A stretch of DNA of 64,000 bases. It comes from Streptomyces sp. NBC_01216. Its GTDB lineage: Bacteria; Actinomycetota; Actinomycetes; Streptomycetales; Streptomycetaceae. Made by a program: the position numbers and the translations under genes. The notes beneath the pieces are model-generated. The model was not told the origin of the DNA and ran no database searches. It was given only the letters and a program-made list of their open reading frames with translations. Where the stretch lies: assembly GCF_035994945.1 (NCBI RefSeq), contig NZ_CP108677.1, positions 6,448,001 through 6,512,000 on the forward strand, read 5' to 3'. Positions 7,966-17,200 of the stretch are shown in pieces. Numbering within the stretch: position 1 is the stretch's first letter; each line of letters starts with the position of its first letter.

Positions 7966-9132
7966 TCAGCCTCCCATGTAGACGGCTCCCAGAGTGTTGA
8001 TGCGGCCATCACTTTTTCCGCTGACCCAGCGAGTTCCGGTGCCCCATCCGTAGAAGCGGACATTCAGAGGCTCGCCGGCACCCAGATAGATCAGGTCCTC
8101 CAAGGCGACGGAGCAGTCTTGGTTGATTCTTGTTGTGGTGTTCTGTGCAAGGATTCTTGCGCTGCCGCTGTTCCCGTGAATCTTGAACTGGAAGCCGTAC
8201 GAAGCAGTATCCACACCACTTGTGTGCTGGGCTGAGCAGAAGAAATTGACGAGATACATGCCCGAGTACGGGACAGTGATAGCGGTACGGTCGGCGTAAC
8301 CGTCTGCAAGGCGGCGCAGCGTGAACCCGCTGTCATTCGCATACATGCTGCTCCAGGGGAGGGCTACCTTTTCCTGTCCGGCTGACACATTGAAGGAGGT
8401 GCCACGGGCCGTGAATCTCGGCCGATTCTCCAGGTGGGCGAAGGTGTCGAACGTCTGACGGTTCATATCGGACACGCTGACAGCAGCGTTGTCTTTCCAG
8501 GGAGTGAGATTGGGAGGCTTTACCGCCGCCTGCCTCCAGCCGCCTGCACTTGGGCTCAACATGAAGGCATTGAAGTCGGCATCGAACTGGCTCGACGCGA
8601 TCCCCCATCTCCCTGTTGCCCCCGAGTCCAGATAGACCTGCGAGCGAATCGACGTGCCCTTGGTGAAGTACTCGGTAATGCTGACGCGGATAGTCGTATA
8701 GCTTCCGGCGTGCTGATGCTGAAAAGTAGTGTGCCCGATATCCCCAGATGCACCCAGGCCGTTCGCGCCATCCGCCGTGATGTACGCGTTCAAATTCTCC
8801 CCGACAGCCCGGACCGTGTTTCCCCAGACAGCAGCATTGAACGTCACGTGGTAAACGCCGTCCTCGGGGATGCGGAATCGGATTCCGTCTGTGGTCGTGA
8901 ACCCTCTCGTGGACAGCGTGGTTCGATTCCATATGACATCCCGTCGCTGTCCGGCGTAAAGAGGCTGATTCGGCGGGACGCCGACCGGAAAGGCGCCTCC
9001 AATTTTGACGCCGCGTGCCGAGAAATTCGGCATGTTCGCGTAGTACTTCTGTGGGTCCGTCACCCTTTCCCGCATGAGGGCAGGGGTGGGGATTTCACGC
9101 GACTGCCACCGCGTTAGCGTCGGCTTCGTCAT
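7966..9132 (-). CDS. minor tail protein, two C1q-like domains
   Basis: 388 residues, GAGGTG upstream of the ATG. Two diverged jelly-roll units each follow the order SARG/TARG start, GIRFRIPEDGVYHVTFNA or AITVPYSGMYLVNFFC, and a closing strand with a G-rich turn. They resemble the single unit of the downstream gene, so the three probably arose by duplication. Likely a tail fibre or receptor-binding protein. Stop and next start abut (TGA then ATG). Confidence 0.7.
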   Translation of the reverse strand: MTKPTLTRWQSREIPTPALMRERVTDPQKYYANMPNFSARGVKIGGAFPVGVPPNQPLYAGQRRDVIWNRTTLSTRGFTTTDGIRFRIPEDGVYHVTFNAAVWGNTVRAVGENLNAYITADGANGLGASGDIGHTTFQHQHAGSYTTIRVSITEYFTKGTSIRSQVYLDSGATGRWGIASSQFDADFNAFMLSPSAGGWRQAAVKPPNLTPWKDNAAVSVSDMNRQTFDTFAHLENRPRFTARGTSFNVSAGQEKVALPWSSMYANDSGFTLRRLADGYADRTAITVPYSGMYLVNFFCSAQHTSGVDTASYGFQFKIHGNSGSARILAQNTTTRINQDCSVALEDLIYLGAGEPLNVRFYGWGTGTRWVSGKSDGRINTLGAVYMGG

Positions 9133-9143
9133 GTTTCACCTCA

Positions 9144-9992
9144 TCACTGGAGATAGGTCGTCTTGCCCAGAACAGAGGCAGCTGTGTCACCAAGAATCCA
9201 GGTCGGTAGTCCGTCATCGGCGCCGGGAATCTTGATAGTGATCACAGCGGCGGCCGGCACGGTCGTATCAAGCCTTGCCATGCCGACCTTCGCCCCAGAC
9301 CCCGGAGTGTCCGCCGCATGAACTCGAATCTGGTTCTCGCCAAACTTCCCACCAATGGAATGACGGGAAACCAGGCCATCGGGGAACTGGACCGTGGAAA
9401 GGTTCTTGGACTCCGATACAACAGTGAAGAGAGACGTGTTGCCGAGAGGCGAGTTCATTGGCACCTCGTACACGTTCTTGTATTCCCTGATCTCCTGGAG
9501 TGGCGTGACAGGAAGGTTCAGCGTATCGGCGTATCGGTAGATGTAGTTGGCCACGGTGGAATCTCCGCCACCGGGTACGTGCCAGCGAACCGAGTCACCG
9601 TTGCGCAGGCCCCATTCACCGTCGTACCGGAAGACGACACAGGCGATCCAAGAGCCTGTAGCGAGTCGCTTGGCCTGCGGTATGGAGAGAGTCGGATTGA
9701 GGAGTTGCGGCATGTCCTTCTTGGCGACACAGATGGACACTACGAAGTCACCCAGGCGGATGCCATCTGGGAGCTTGTACGTCCGGAAATCCAAATCCAC
9801 CTTTGGAGCTCCGTTAGCTGCGACGAAGGACGGATACTGGATGGGATCGGGATACTTGAACATCCACCCTTGGCCATCCCAAACTCTCACCACTGGCCTC
9901 TCGACCCATTTGGCTCCATCCCAGATTTTCTTGCTGGCCTCACGCCAGTCAGTACCGGTCCACCGCATCATGCGGTTGTACTTAGACGCCAT
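9144..9992 (-). CDS. minor tail protein
   Basis: 282 residues. It opens with MASKYNRMMRWTGTDWREAS and DGQGWM segments typical of small beta repeats at the start of actinophage tail-tip proteins, followed by a beta-rich body. No catalytic motif. Its 5' end overlaps the upstream gene by 11 bases, inside the tail-tip block. Confidence 0.6.
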   Translation of the reverse strand: MASKYNRMMRWTGTDWREASKKIWDGAKWVERPVVRVWDGQGWMFKYPDPIQYPSFVAANGAPKVDLDFRTYKLPDGIRLGDFVVSICVAKKDMPQLLNPTLSIPQAKRLATGSWIACVVFRYDGEWGLRNGDSVRWHVPGGGDSTVANYIYRYADTLNLPVTPLQEIREYKNVYEVPMNSPLGNTSLFTVVSESKNLSTVQFPDGLVSRHSIGGKFGENQIRVHAADTPGSGAKVGMARLDTTVPAAAVITIKIPGADDGLPTWILGDTAASVLGKTTYLQ

Positions 9993-10749
9993 AGGAGACC
10001 CAAACGTCGCCGGGCCTGAGCGTGATCCCTTGAGTTGCGGGATCAGCCGGCCCGGAGAAAACTCGCGCCGTGCCGATGTTCGAGGCGGTTACCGTCCCGG
10101 CGGTCTCGACATTCCCGTCATAGTCCACGCGAAAATTGGAGTTCGCTCCCGTGGTCTTTCCGTCGTTGACGGCCAGGGCCCACTTGTTTGTCCTTGCTCC
10201 TGCGCGGACCTCGAACGCGATGTGGGTATCGGTGTGCTGATAGAGCGTCATTGAGCCGTTCTGGCGCAGCGCAAAGTTGTATGTCCGATCCCCATTGCTC
10301 TGGTAGATGGTGTCGCCGCCAGGACTGGAGTCCTGGTTCATGAGGCCAAGCCATCGCTGGTTCTTAGGAAGGGCTACCTGGTTGAAGTCACGCCTCAAGT
10401 GATCCCCGAGCTTGGTATCCGTGTAGGCGCGGTCGCCGTGCGGGTCGGAGTTGGGGATCAGGTGCGTCCGAAAGCGGAGGCCCACATTGTTCGCGGTGAG
10501 CATGACCCGGCCCTTGCCGAAATCGACCCAGAGCTGTTCTGCTCCGTCCGGCCCCTGGAACTGGGGGATCATGCCCCGGTCATCGGAGAGGAGCCCGTCC
10601 AGGGGCTCGTCATTGGGGCCCTGGATGTCCTTCACCGGGTCGGGGTCCGTGGCTGTCAGGTACACCCGGCCGGGAAGGTTTGGGAGGCGTGAGCCGGCCT
10701 CGTCCTCGGCCACGTCAGCCGACGTTCCGCCAAAGTAGTTGCGTGCCAT
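9982..10749 (-). CDS. tail fibre-like protein
   Basis: 255 residues. Gly/Asn/Asp-rich beta segments, including LRQNGSMTLYQHTDTHIAFEV and FRVDYDGNVETAGTVTASNIG, resemble the triple-helical or beta-helical shafts of phage fibres that end in a small cap. Position between tail-tip proteins supports this. Likely host recognition. Confidence 0.62.
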   Translation of the reverse strand: MARNYFGGTSADVAEDEAGSRLPNLPGRVYLTATDPDPVKDIQGPNDEPLDGLLSDDRGMIPQFQGPDGAEQLWVDFGKGRVMLTANNVGLRFRTHLIPNSDPHGDRAYTDTKLGDHLRRDFNQVALPKNQRWLGLMNQDSSPGGDTIYQSNGDRTYNFALRQNGSMTLYQHTDTHIAFEVRAGARTNKWALAVNDGKTTGANSNFRVDYDGNVETAGTVTASNIGTARVFSGPADPATQGITLRPGDVWVSYGV

Positions 10750-10760
10750 GGTGCCTCCCG

Positions 10761-11831
10761 TTACTTGAGTCCCTGCGTCTCGTAGACGCCGGAGAAGAGG
10801 ATGTACGACTTGCGGGGGAACACTCGGAGGTAGTCAAGGCCCTCGTGAAGGTACTTCTGGTTCTGGTACAGAATGCGGGCTACGTTGGTTCGGTTGCCGC
10901 CCCACGTGTAGCCGCGGAGGTCAACGAAGTTGGGCATACCTGCGTCGTAGCCACCGTTCGTCATCTGCCCCGAGAGAACCTGGCCGATGTCGCCGTGAAA
11001 CGGCATGGGCAATGTGAATGAGATGCAGTCGTCCTTGGCGTTGTTCCAGAAGTCGATTTCTGTGTTGTTGGCAATATCGACGGAGTACCAGACCATGTTC
11101 GGGGCGATCCAGCGCCACCGGCCTCGGGCCTGGAGTCTCCCGTCTGCGTTCACACGGGTGTTGAGGATCTTTGGTGTGTAGGTCTTCGTAGCGCCGAGAT
11201 CCCGGGTGACTGTGTATCCGTCCGAACCGTTGAACGCCTCGTACTGGTTCTTTGGGTCAAGACACCGGATGAACGTGCCCTGGGGTTGGTGGTAGGCCAC
11301 CGACTGAGCCGGGGCGACGGATGCCGCATCGTCCCCCGTCGTGTAGGGGTGGACTGGCTCCGCCACGGGATTGCCGCCGCCACCCTTGGGCACGCGGATG
11401 ACGTACAGGGGCAGTTCCCACGCTCCGCCCGGCTGGCGGGCAGGCTTCGGGATCTTCGGAGAGGCCGACTCGGCGCCACGTCGGATCGCGAGATTCACCG
11501 AACTCCTTGCCAAGTCGGCCCGCAGGACCAGGAGGTCAACGCGTGACTTGTCCTTGGACAGATTGCTGTCGATGCGTACCGAGCTGGGGGCGTCGAGCTT
11601 GTAGTAGAAGCCACCCACGAATGCTTCGCCAGGCTGAACGGTAATAGTGTTCACGTCGGAAACTCTGGCGTAGAACGGCATTGCCTCCGGGACCATGTTG
11701 GTAGAGGTCAGAAGCATGTTGATGCGGTCACCCGACCACATCGAGGCCATGCTTTGCCAGTCGTTCTGAGTGACCGCAGTATGGCCACCATCGGGGGAGT
11801 CCTTCTCGAAGGGGTAACTCGACTCCGCCAT
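10761..11831 (-). CDS. minor tail / baseplate protein
   Basis: 356 residues. The N-terminal 170 residues resemble the conserved head of actinophage baseplate proteins (SGDRINMLLTSTNMVPEAM, GEAFVGGFYYKLD, DLLVLRADLARSSVNLAIRRG), which docks to the tail tip; the rest is beta-rich. It shares its boundary base with the Gp37-like gene upstream. Confidence 0.65.
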   Translation of the reverse strand: MAESSYPFEKDSPDGGHTAVTQNDWQSMASMWSGDRINMLLTSTNMVPEAMPFYARVSDVNTITVQPGEAFVGGFYYKLDAPSSVRIDSNLSKDKSRVDLLVLRADLARSSVNLAIRRGAESASPKIPKPARQPGGAWELPLYVIRVPKGGGGNPVAEPVHPYTTGDDAASVAPAQSVAYHQPQGTFIRCLDPKNQYEAFNGSDGYTVTRDLGATKTYTPKILNTRVNADGRLQARGRWRWIAPNMVWYSVDIANNTEIDFWNNAKDDCISFTLPMPFHGDIGQVLSGQMTNGGYDAGMPNFVDLRGYTWGGNRTNVARILYQNQKYLHEGLDYLRVFPRKSYILFSGVYETQGLK

Positions 11832-13204
11832 TACAGCCTCGCTTCCAGCTTGCGCAGCTTCTCTCGAAGCTCACTCACGTGCTTGTAGAGATTGAGTGGT
11901 TCACCTGTTCCCTGTTCACCGATCTTGGGCGTCACGGTCGAGATCCGGCCCCCGTCCTCAACCGTGATGTTGACCTCTCGCACCACATCGACGTAGACCT
12001 CTCCATCGATGTCCACGGTCACCTTGTCGCCCAGGTAGTAGTCCCGGCCGAATCGGCACTGAGGGGTTTCCACGGGGTAGACCTGGAAGTTGCCGTTCTT
12101 CTGGTTCTCCTTGAAGATGCCGTCGGCCGCGGACTTGATGGAGTCCAAGTAGTGCTTGATAGCTGTGGCCTTGTCCTTCCACGGTTTACCGTCCGGGTCC
12201 GTACCGAGGTCTTCCCTGCCGTCCAAGGTCCTCGTGACCAGTTCGGGTCTGCCGTCCGTGCCCGTCCTCAACGGCACGTCGCGCCGGTCTACGAACTGCT
12301 CGATGACGAAGCCCCACTCGTCCTCGTCCTTGGTGACATCACCGACCCACAGCGGCGTGCCGTCCTGATCCTTGGCGCCAGGCTCGGGGAACTGCTTGAT
12401 GAACCGTTCCTTGCCTTCGCCCTGACAGGCGACGATCACGCGAGTGACCCGAGGGGCCGTCAGGGTGGCGATGTACTCCCGCAGGTTGCCCAGCTCGGGG
12501 GAGAAGCGGACATCCATCGACTTGTCGGCGGGCTCGAAGACAGTTAGTTCAATCCTTCTGGTGTCGGGATTCCAGAGGAACTGGTAGCCGATCTCGCCTT
12601 CCTTGGTCCAGGTCTCCGCCAGAGTGCCGATGGAGTCGTATCGCAGTGTCCCGCCGATCTGCTTGCCGACCTTCGGAGGGGTGCCGGCCGTCAGGGGTTT
12701 CGGGCCCATGGCCACGCCGGGGACCTTGCGGCCTGGCAGGCTCCGGTTACCGAAGGCGAAGTCGTACTCGACCCAGAGGGCCTGGCCGGCCTCGAAGCCG
12801 TACGTCCTGCGGTCCTGGCCCTTCCACTGCTGGTCGATCGGCAGCACCTTGCGGGCGTCGCCTTCGCCAGTGGTGCCAGGGAACGCGAGATAGCCGTAGG
12901 GGATCTTGTTGTCGCACTTCCCGCCCACGTAAACGGAGCCGACTCCGGTGTGCTGTTCGGTCGTCCAGTACTTCTGGAACGTCTCGATCTGCCCGGAGAA
13001 GATGGGGTTACCGGGACGCTCGTCTATCCAGACGGCTATCCCGCCGCCCTTCTCCAGGAGCTTCGATTGTGGAGTGTCGTCCCGTACAAGGAGCTGCCAG
13101 GAGCCGGCACGGTTGAATCGGAGGACCAGATCGAGCTTCATCCACGTGTCCAGCTCGCCTATGCGGTTCAGGTTCCGGTCGCGAACTTCGATGCGATAAC
13201 CCAT
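11831..13204 (-). CDS. Gp37-like siphovirus tail protein
   Basis: 457 residues from the ATG at 13204. MGYRIEVRDRNLNRIGELDTW and FNRAGSWQLLV are typical of the ReqiPepy6 Gp37-like/Tal family of actinophage tail-tip proteins. The C-terminus has a short coiled coil (NLYKHVSELREKLRKLEARL). It follows the Dit-like gene, matching the usual tape measure, Dit, Tal order. Likely tail-hub component. Confidence 0.8.
   Translation of the reverse strand: MGYRIEVRDRNLNRIGELDTWMKLDLVLRFNRAGSWQLLVRDDTPQSKLLEKGGGIAVWIDERPGNPIFSGQIETFQKYWTTEQHTGVGSVYVGGKCDNKIPYGYLAFPGTTGEGDARKVLPIDQQWKGQDRRTYGFEAGQALWVEYDFAFGNRSLPGRKVPGVAMGPKPLTAGTPPKVGKQIGGTLRYDSIGTLAETWTKEGEIGYQFLWNPDTRRIELTVFEPADKSMDVRFSPELGNLREYIATLTAPRVTRVIVACQGEGKERFIKQFPEPGAKDQDGTPLWVGDVTKDEDEWGFVIEQFVDRRDVPLRTGTDGRPELVTRTLDGREDLGTDPDGKPWKDKATAIKHYLDSIKSAADGIFKENQKNGNFQVYPVETPQCRFGRDYYLGDKVTVDIDGEVYVDVVREVNITVEDGGRISTVTPKIGEQGTGEPLNLYKHVSELREKLRKLEARL
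12543..12552 (+). repeat. GTTAGTTCA motif, copy 2
   Basis: GTTAGTTCAA inside the Gp37-like gene; on the coding strand it uses the codons GAA-CTA-ACT, of which CTA is very rare in this genome. Confidence 0.6.
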
Positions 13205-13206
13205 CG

Positions 13207-14205
13207 TCAGTAGCTTTCGTAGCGAGGGAGCATCCGCAGACGGAGGGCCGCCGTGGAAGCTCCCGGATTCATCTTCACGTTGACCTTCGACTCCCCAGAG
13301 GGAATCGAGAACAGAGACGGGCTCTTGTCGAGGTCGGGCCAGTAGTTCTTGCCGGTGCTGCTGCGGACCGTCTTGTATCCGGGGCGAGTGTCGATCGTCA
13401 GCGTCTCCCCACCGGCGATGATGTCCTTCGTGCCGCCGCCCTTGTTGATGCCGAAGCGTTGTCCGGCCTGATTGGAGATCGTGAAGGACCTGATAGGGCC
13501 TGTCAGTTCCCAGACGGGCCAGCACTCGACATCGCCTGGGTTGTTGACGGGTACACCGGAGGATGTGATGGTGCCCCGGCTGATCTCCATGGGAAGGAAC
13601 GGCTTGCCGACTCCCATGAGGAAGACCTTCCCTGCTCCGGTCTTCCACTCGGCCACAACCTCATTGGCCCCGTAGAACCATGGGTCGAAGGCGGTCAGTT
13701 GAACGCCGTACCGGCACCAGGTGAACCCGGCGTCGTCGGGACTTTCCTTTCCCTCCAGACCGCCCTTGTAGTAGGCGGTGATGTAGCGGGACGTGCCGTC
13801 GCCCTCGGTGAAACGGAGTACGCAGTACCCGTTCTTCGGGTTCAGGGTGCGGGTCAGCTTCCGCTTCAACCGCAGGAGCGTCCTGCGGTCCACCCCGTAC
13901 AAGTAGAGCGGAAGCAGGATCTGTCGTGCCGCGGCCTTCGTGGACCGGAAGGCGCCTCCGTCGAGGTTGGGGCTGGTGTCGTAGAAGACTTCCATGGGGG
14001 GCATGTCGAGACCCTGAGCGCCATCCTGGAGGAAGATGGCTGGCCACGATCGGCCCGAGAAGTCGGTGAGGGCGATGGGCTCGCCCTCACCGTTGCTTCC
14101 CGTGATCGTGACGTTCGTGTGCCCCCACACATCCGGGGAAGGCGGCCTTCCGACGACGGGGATGTTCTCTTCCCACTTGGGCTGCCTGTATCCCGGAATT
14201 GGCAT
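13207..14205 (-). CDS. distal tail (Dit-like) protein
   Basis: 332 residues from the ATG at 14205 with GAGGTG upstream. It resembles actinophage 'phage tail family' (Dit/Sipho_tail) proteins: GGAFRSTKAAARQILLPLYLYG, then LKRKLTRTLNPKNGYCVLRFTEGDG, then a C-terminal galectin-like beta domain. It directly follows the tape measure gene, the normal place for Dit, the ring that joins tube and tip. Confidence 0.78.
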   Translation of the reverse strand: MPIPGYRQPKWEENIPVVGRPPSPDVWGHTNVTITGSNGEGEPIALTDFSGRSWPAIFLQDGAQGLDMPPMEVFYDTSPNLDGGAFRSTKAAARQILLPLYLYGVDRRTLLRLKRKLTRTLNPKNGYCVLRFTEGDGTSRYITAYYKGGLEGKESPDDAGFTWCRYGVQLTAFDPWFYGANEVVAEWKTGAGKVFLMGVGKPFLPMEISRGTITSSGVPVNNPGDVECWPVWELTGPIRSFTISNQAGQRFGINKGGGTKDIIAGGETLTIDTRPGYKTVRSSTGKNYWPDLDKSPSLFSIPSGESKVNVKMNPGASTAALRLRMLPRYESY

Positions 14206-14233
14206 AGCACACCTCACTCGTTTTTGGGCAAGC

Positions 14234-14261
14234 AAAAGCCCCGGCCGGGTGGCCGGGGCTT
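14234..14261 (-). terminator. hairpin after tape measure gene
   Basis: Perfect 11-bp stem on the minus strand (AAGCCCCGGCC with GGCCGGGGCTT) and a 4-base loop, then TTTT-GCTTGCCCAAAA. A partial terminator between tape measure and Dit genes would lower tail-tip expression. Confidence 0.85.
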
Positions 14262-14270
14262 CCGCTCCCG

Positions 14271-17200
14271 CTACATTCCGTACATGGTCTCCACGTACTG
14301 GAGTCCACGAATAACGGCCTGAGTGGTGTCCTCGGCCTTTGCTTCGTGAATGTGGATTTCGTAGCGGTTACCGAGCAGGTCTCGGGTTTCCCCGTTGTTG
14401 TAGACCCTCTCGCCGCCCCGGAAATTCACCAGTTCCGGTCCGCGTTCACCAACCAGGGCGAGACCGGGAGACGCGTACTGGGTGCCGGTCCAGTAGCCCT
14501 TCGGAGGCTTTGTCGGATCGGCCTGCTGTACGCGTGAAATGTCGCCGTACCGGGCCTTGATGTAGTTGATCGCGGCAGCGATATTCGCGACCGGATCGAA
14601 GATGTCCCACGACGTCCCCGACTGGTGATACGCCTTGAAGGTCGTGGGTACTACCTGCATCAAGCCCTTGGACGAGTTGCCGACTACGGCATTGGAGTCC
14701 CAGTCATTGACGGCCCGTGCGTTCCCTCCGGACTCGCGGCGGATGATCGTCGCGATGCCGTCGGACCACTTGGAGCCGCCCACCCCCGTCAGGCTCATCG
14801 CCTTGGCGATGGCCTTGGCGATCTCCCCGTCAACACCACCACCGAGCGAGCCGGTGAACTTCGGGATGCTGCCCGGCCAGGCGTTCAGCACGGGGCCGTC
14901 AACCGAGGTGTTTCCACCTGTGGGCCGCAGCGCCGCCGTAGCGCTTCGCCAGTAACCTCGGGACCGCTTGAGCTGGTTGGACTCGTTACCGCCAACCGTC
15001 TCGTCCGGGCCCGTCTTGATGTTGATGTGGCCGTTGCCCTGGTAGGTCATCAGGTCGCCAGGCTGCGACTGCGACACGGGAACGTGACGCATGGCCGCGT
15101 TCCAGGTCGCCACGGCAGGCCAGCGATTCCGCGGTGCCCCCTTGGGGCTGTTGCCATAGGCCGAATTCGCTCCGGCCTTGTCCACCACGTACGAGATGAA
15201 GTCGGCACACCAGGCTTCCCCGTTGCCGAGGTTGTACTTGGAGCCGCCCACCATCGGGGCCTCGTTGCGGTGCTCGTCAAGAGCGACCTTGACCGCAGCA
15301 CCCCCACCACCAGAGGTGTGGTCGTCAACCCACTTGGTCCACTTCTCCGCCCACGGTCGGCCCTTGTCGAAGCCCCGCGCGGACAGGTCACCCGACACAC
15401 CGAAGGTGCGGGTCACGGTGTCGAGCATGGGCTTGATGACCGACTGCCATCCGGCCTTGAAGGCGCTGGTGTAGCCGTCGAAGTCATCGTCCTTGTGCTT
15501 GTTCACCCAGTCCGCACCGGTCGGGCCAGTGAACGCGGCCTGGCCGACGATCCCGCCCCTGGCGTAGACGTGGCCGCCTCGACGGGCCTGCTCGTTCCAG
15601 CGGAGGATCGTCTCCGCACCGAGAGACCTGACGACCTCCGGACGGAGGATTCCCTCGCCCTTGGACAGGACGGCCGGGACCGTATCGACGCCAGGCTGGT
15701 AGCCCGGCACGATGCCACCGGTCGAGAACTGCACCGGAGACAGCGGAGGCCCTGTACCGGCGAGCTTCGCCATGGCGGACATCATCGAGACGGCACCACG
15801 GTTGTAGGGGCCGCTGACCGTGGTCCTGGTGGACGAGTCCACGTAGGACATGGCCTGGCCCCACGCGGTCCGGATCTGAGACCCGGAAGTCTCGAAGAAC
15901 CGCTTGGTGGTGTCCACGTTGCTGCGGAGTTGCGTAAGGGAGCTGGACACGTCGGAGACCGACGCGGAGACCCTGTTCTGCACGTCGGACCAGACGCCCT
16001 GGTTCGTGGACTGGAAGGCCCGCTCCGTCTGGGCCAGAGGCCCGGACAGGTGCTGGACCCACCGGGTCTGAGCCGGGGTGATCGTGCCATCAATGGCCGT
16101 GCGGACCTTGGTCGCCACCTGGTCCCAGTCGGCGGCCGACGACGAGCGGTGAGCCGCCACGGCCTTCGTCAGGTCCTCAAGTGACGCGATGATCTTGGCT
16201 ACGACTTCCTCATACGCCTTCGCGTCAGGGATAGAAGTGTCACTTTCCAACTTCGAGGCAGTGGAAAGAGTCCCCGATTTCGCGCCCGAGTTGAGCCGCT
16301 GGATGGCGGCATGGCCGAGAAAGCGCACGGCTTCCGGACGGAGTACGGCTTCGCCGGGCGACAGCATCGCGTGAACCCTGTCGTTTCCCGGAGAGTAGCC
16401 GGGAACAATCCCGCCGTCCGCGAACTGGAAAAGCCCCTTCGTGTTCGGCATCAATTCCTTGACCCGCACAACGAAGTTATCGAAGACTTCCTCCGCGTAC
16501 TCGGACGGATTCGACCAGATCTCCTGGAGCAGGCGAACCATTTCCTTGACCTGATCGACCATGCCTTGAAACATCGACTTCACGGAGGACAGCGCATCCT
16601 CGAAAAAGCCGACCGGATCGGTGATCGCATCCTTCAAGGCTCCGAGGATTTCAGCACCCGAATCCCAGACATTCGAGACAAGATCCTTTAGGATCTGAGG
16701 GATCGACTTCACCATGTCGGTCATAAAGCGACCGCCACGCTGGAGGACGTTCCCCTCACCCTTCCAGACGTCATCCCAGAAAAGCTGGCCAGCAGTCGGA
16801 GCGATGCCGCCAGCGGCGATGCCGATAAGGTTTCCGATCCCGGTAGGCGCCTTCGTCAGGAACGACGGAACCCGCTCAAGGATGAAATCCTTCATCTTGC
16901 CGAATCGGTTGTTCACGAGTCGGCCGGCGCCGTCGCCGCCAGCCTGAGCACCCCAGTGGCGCACGTTGGAACCTGTCGGGCCTCCGATGGTCTGACCCGC
17001 TCCAGCCATCCCGATACCGCCCGTGAAAGCCCCGATTCCGGGACGCACGTTCACGATGTCGTACAGCTCTTCAAGGATGCTCAGCGGCCAGGTTCCGGTT
17101 TTCGAGGAGCCCTCGCCGGCCTTGCCCTTCGCGTGACGCGAGACGCGTCCACGGGCAGCAGCCGAGTTCCATGCGTTGATGGTGTCGGAGCCGAGAGCGT

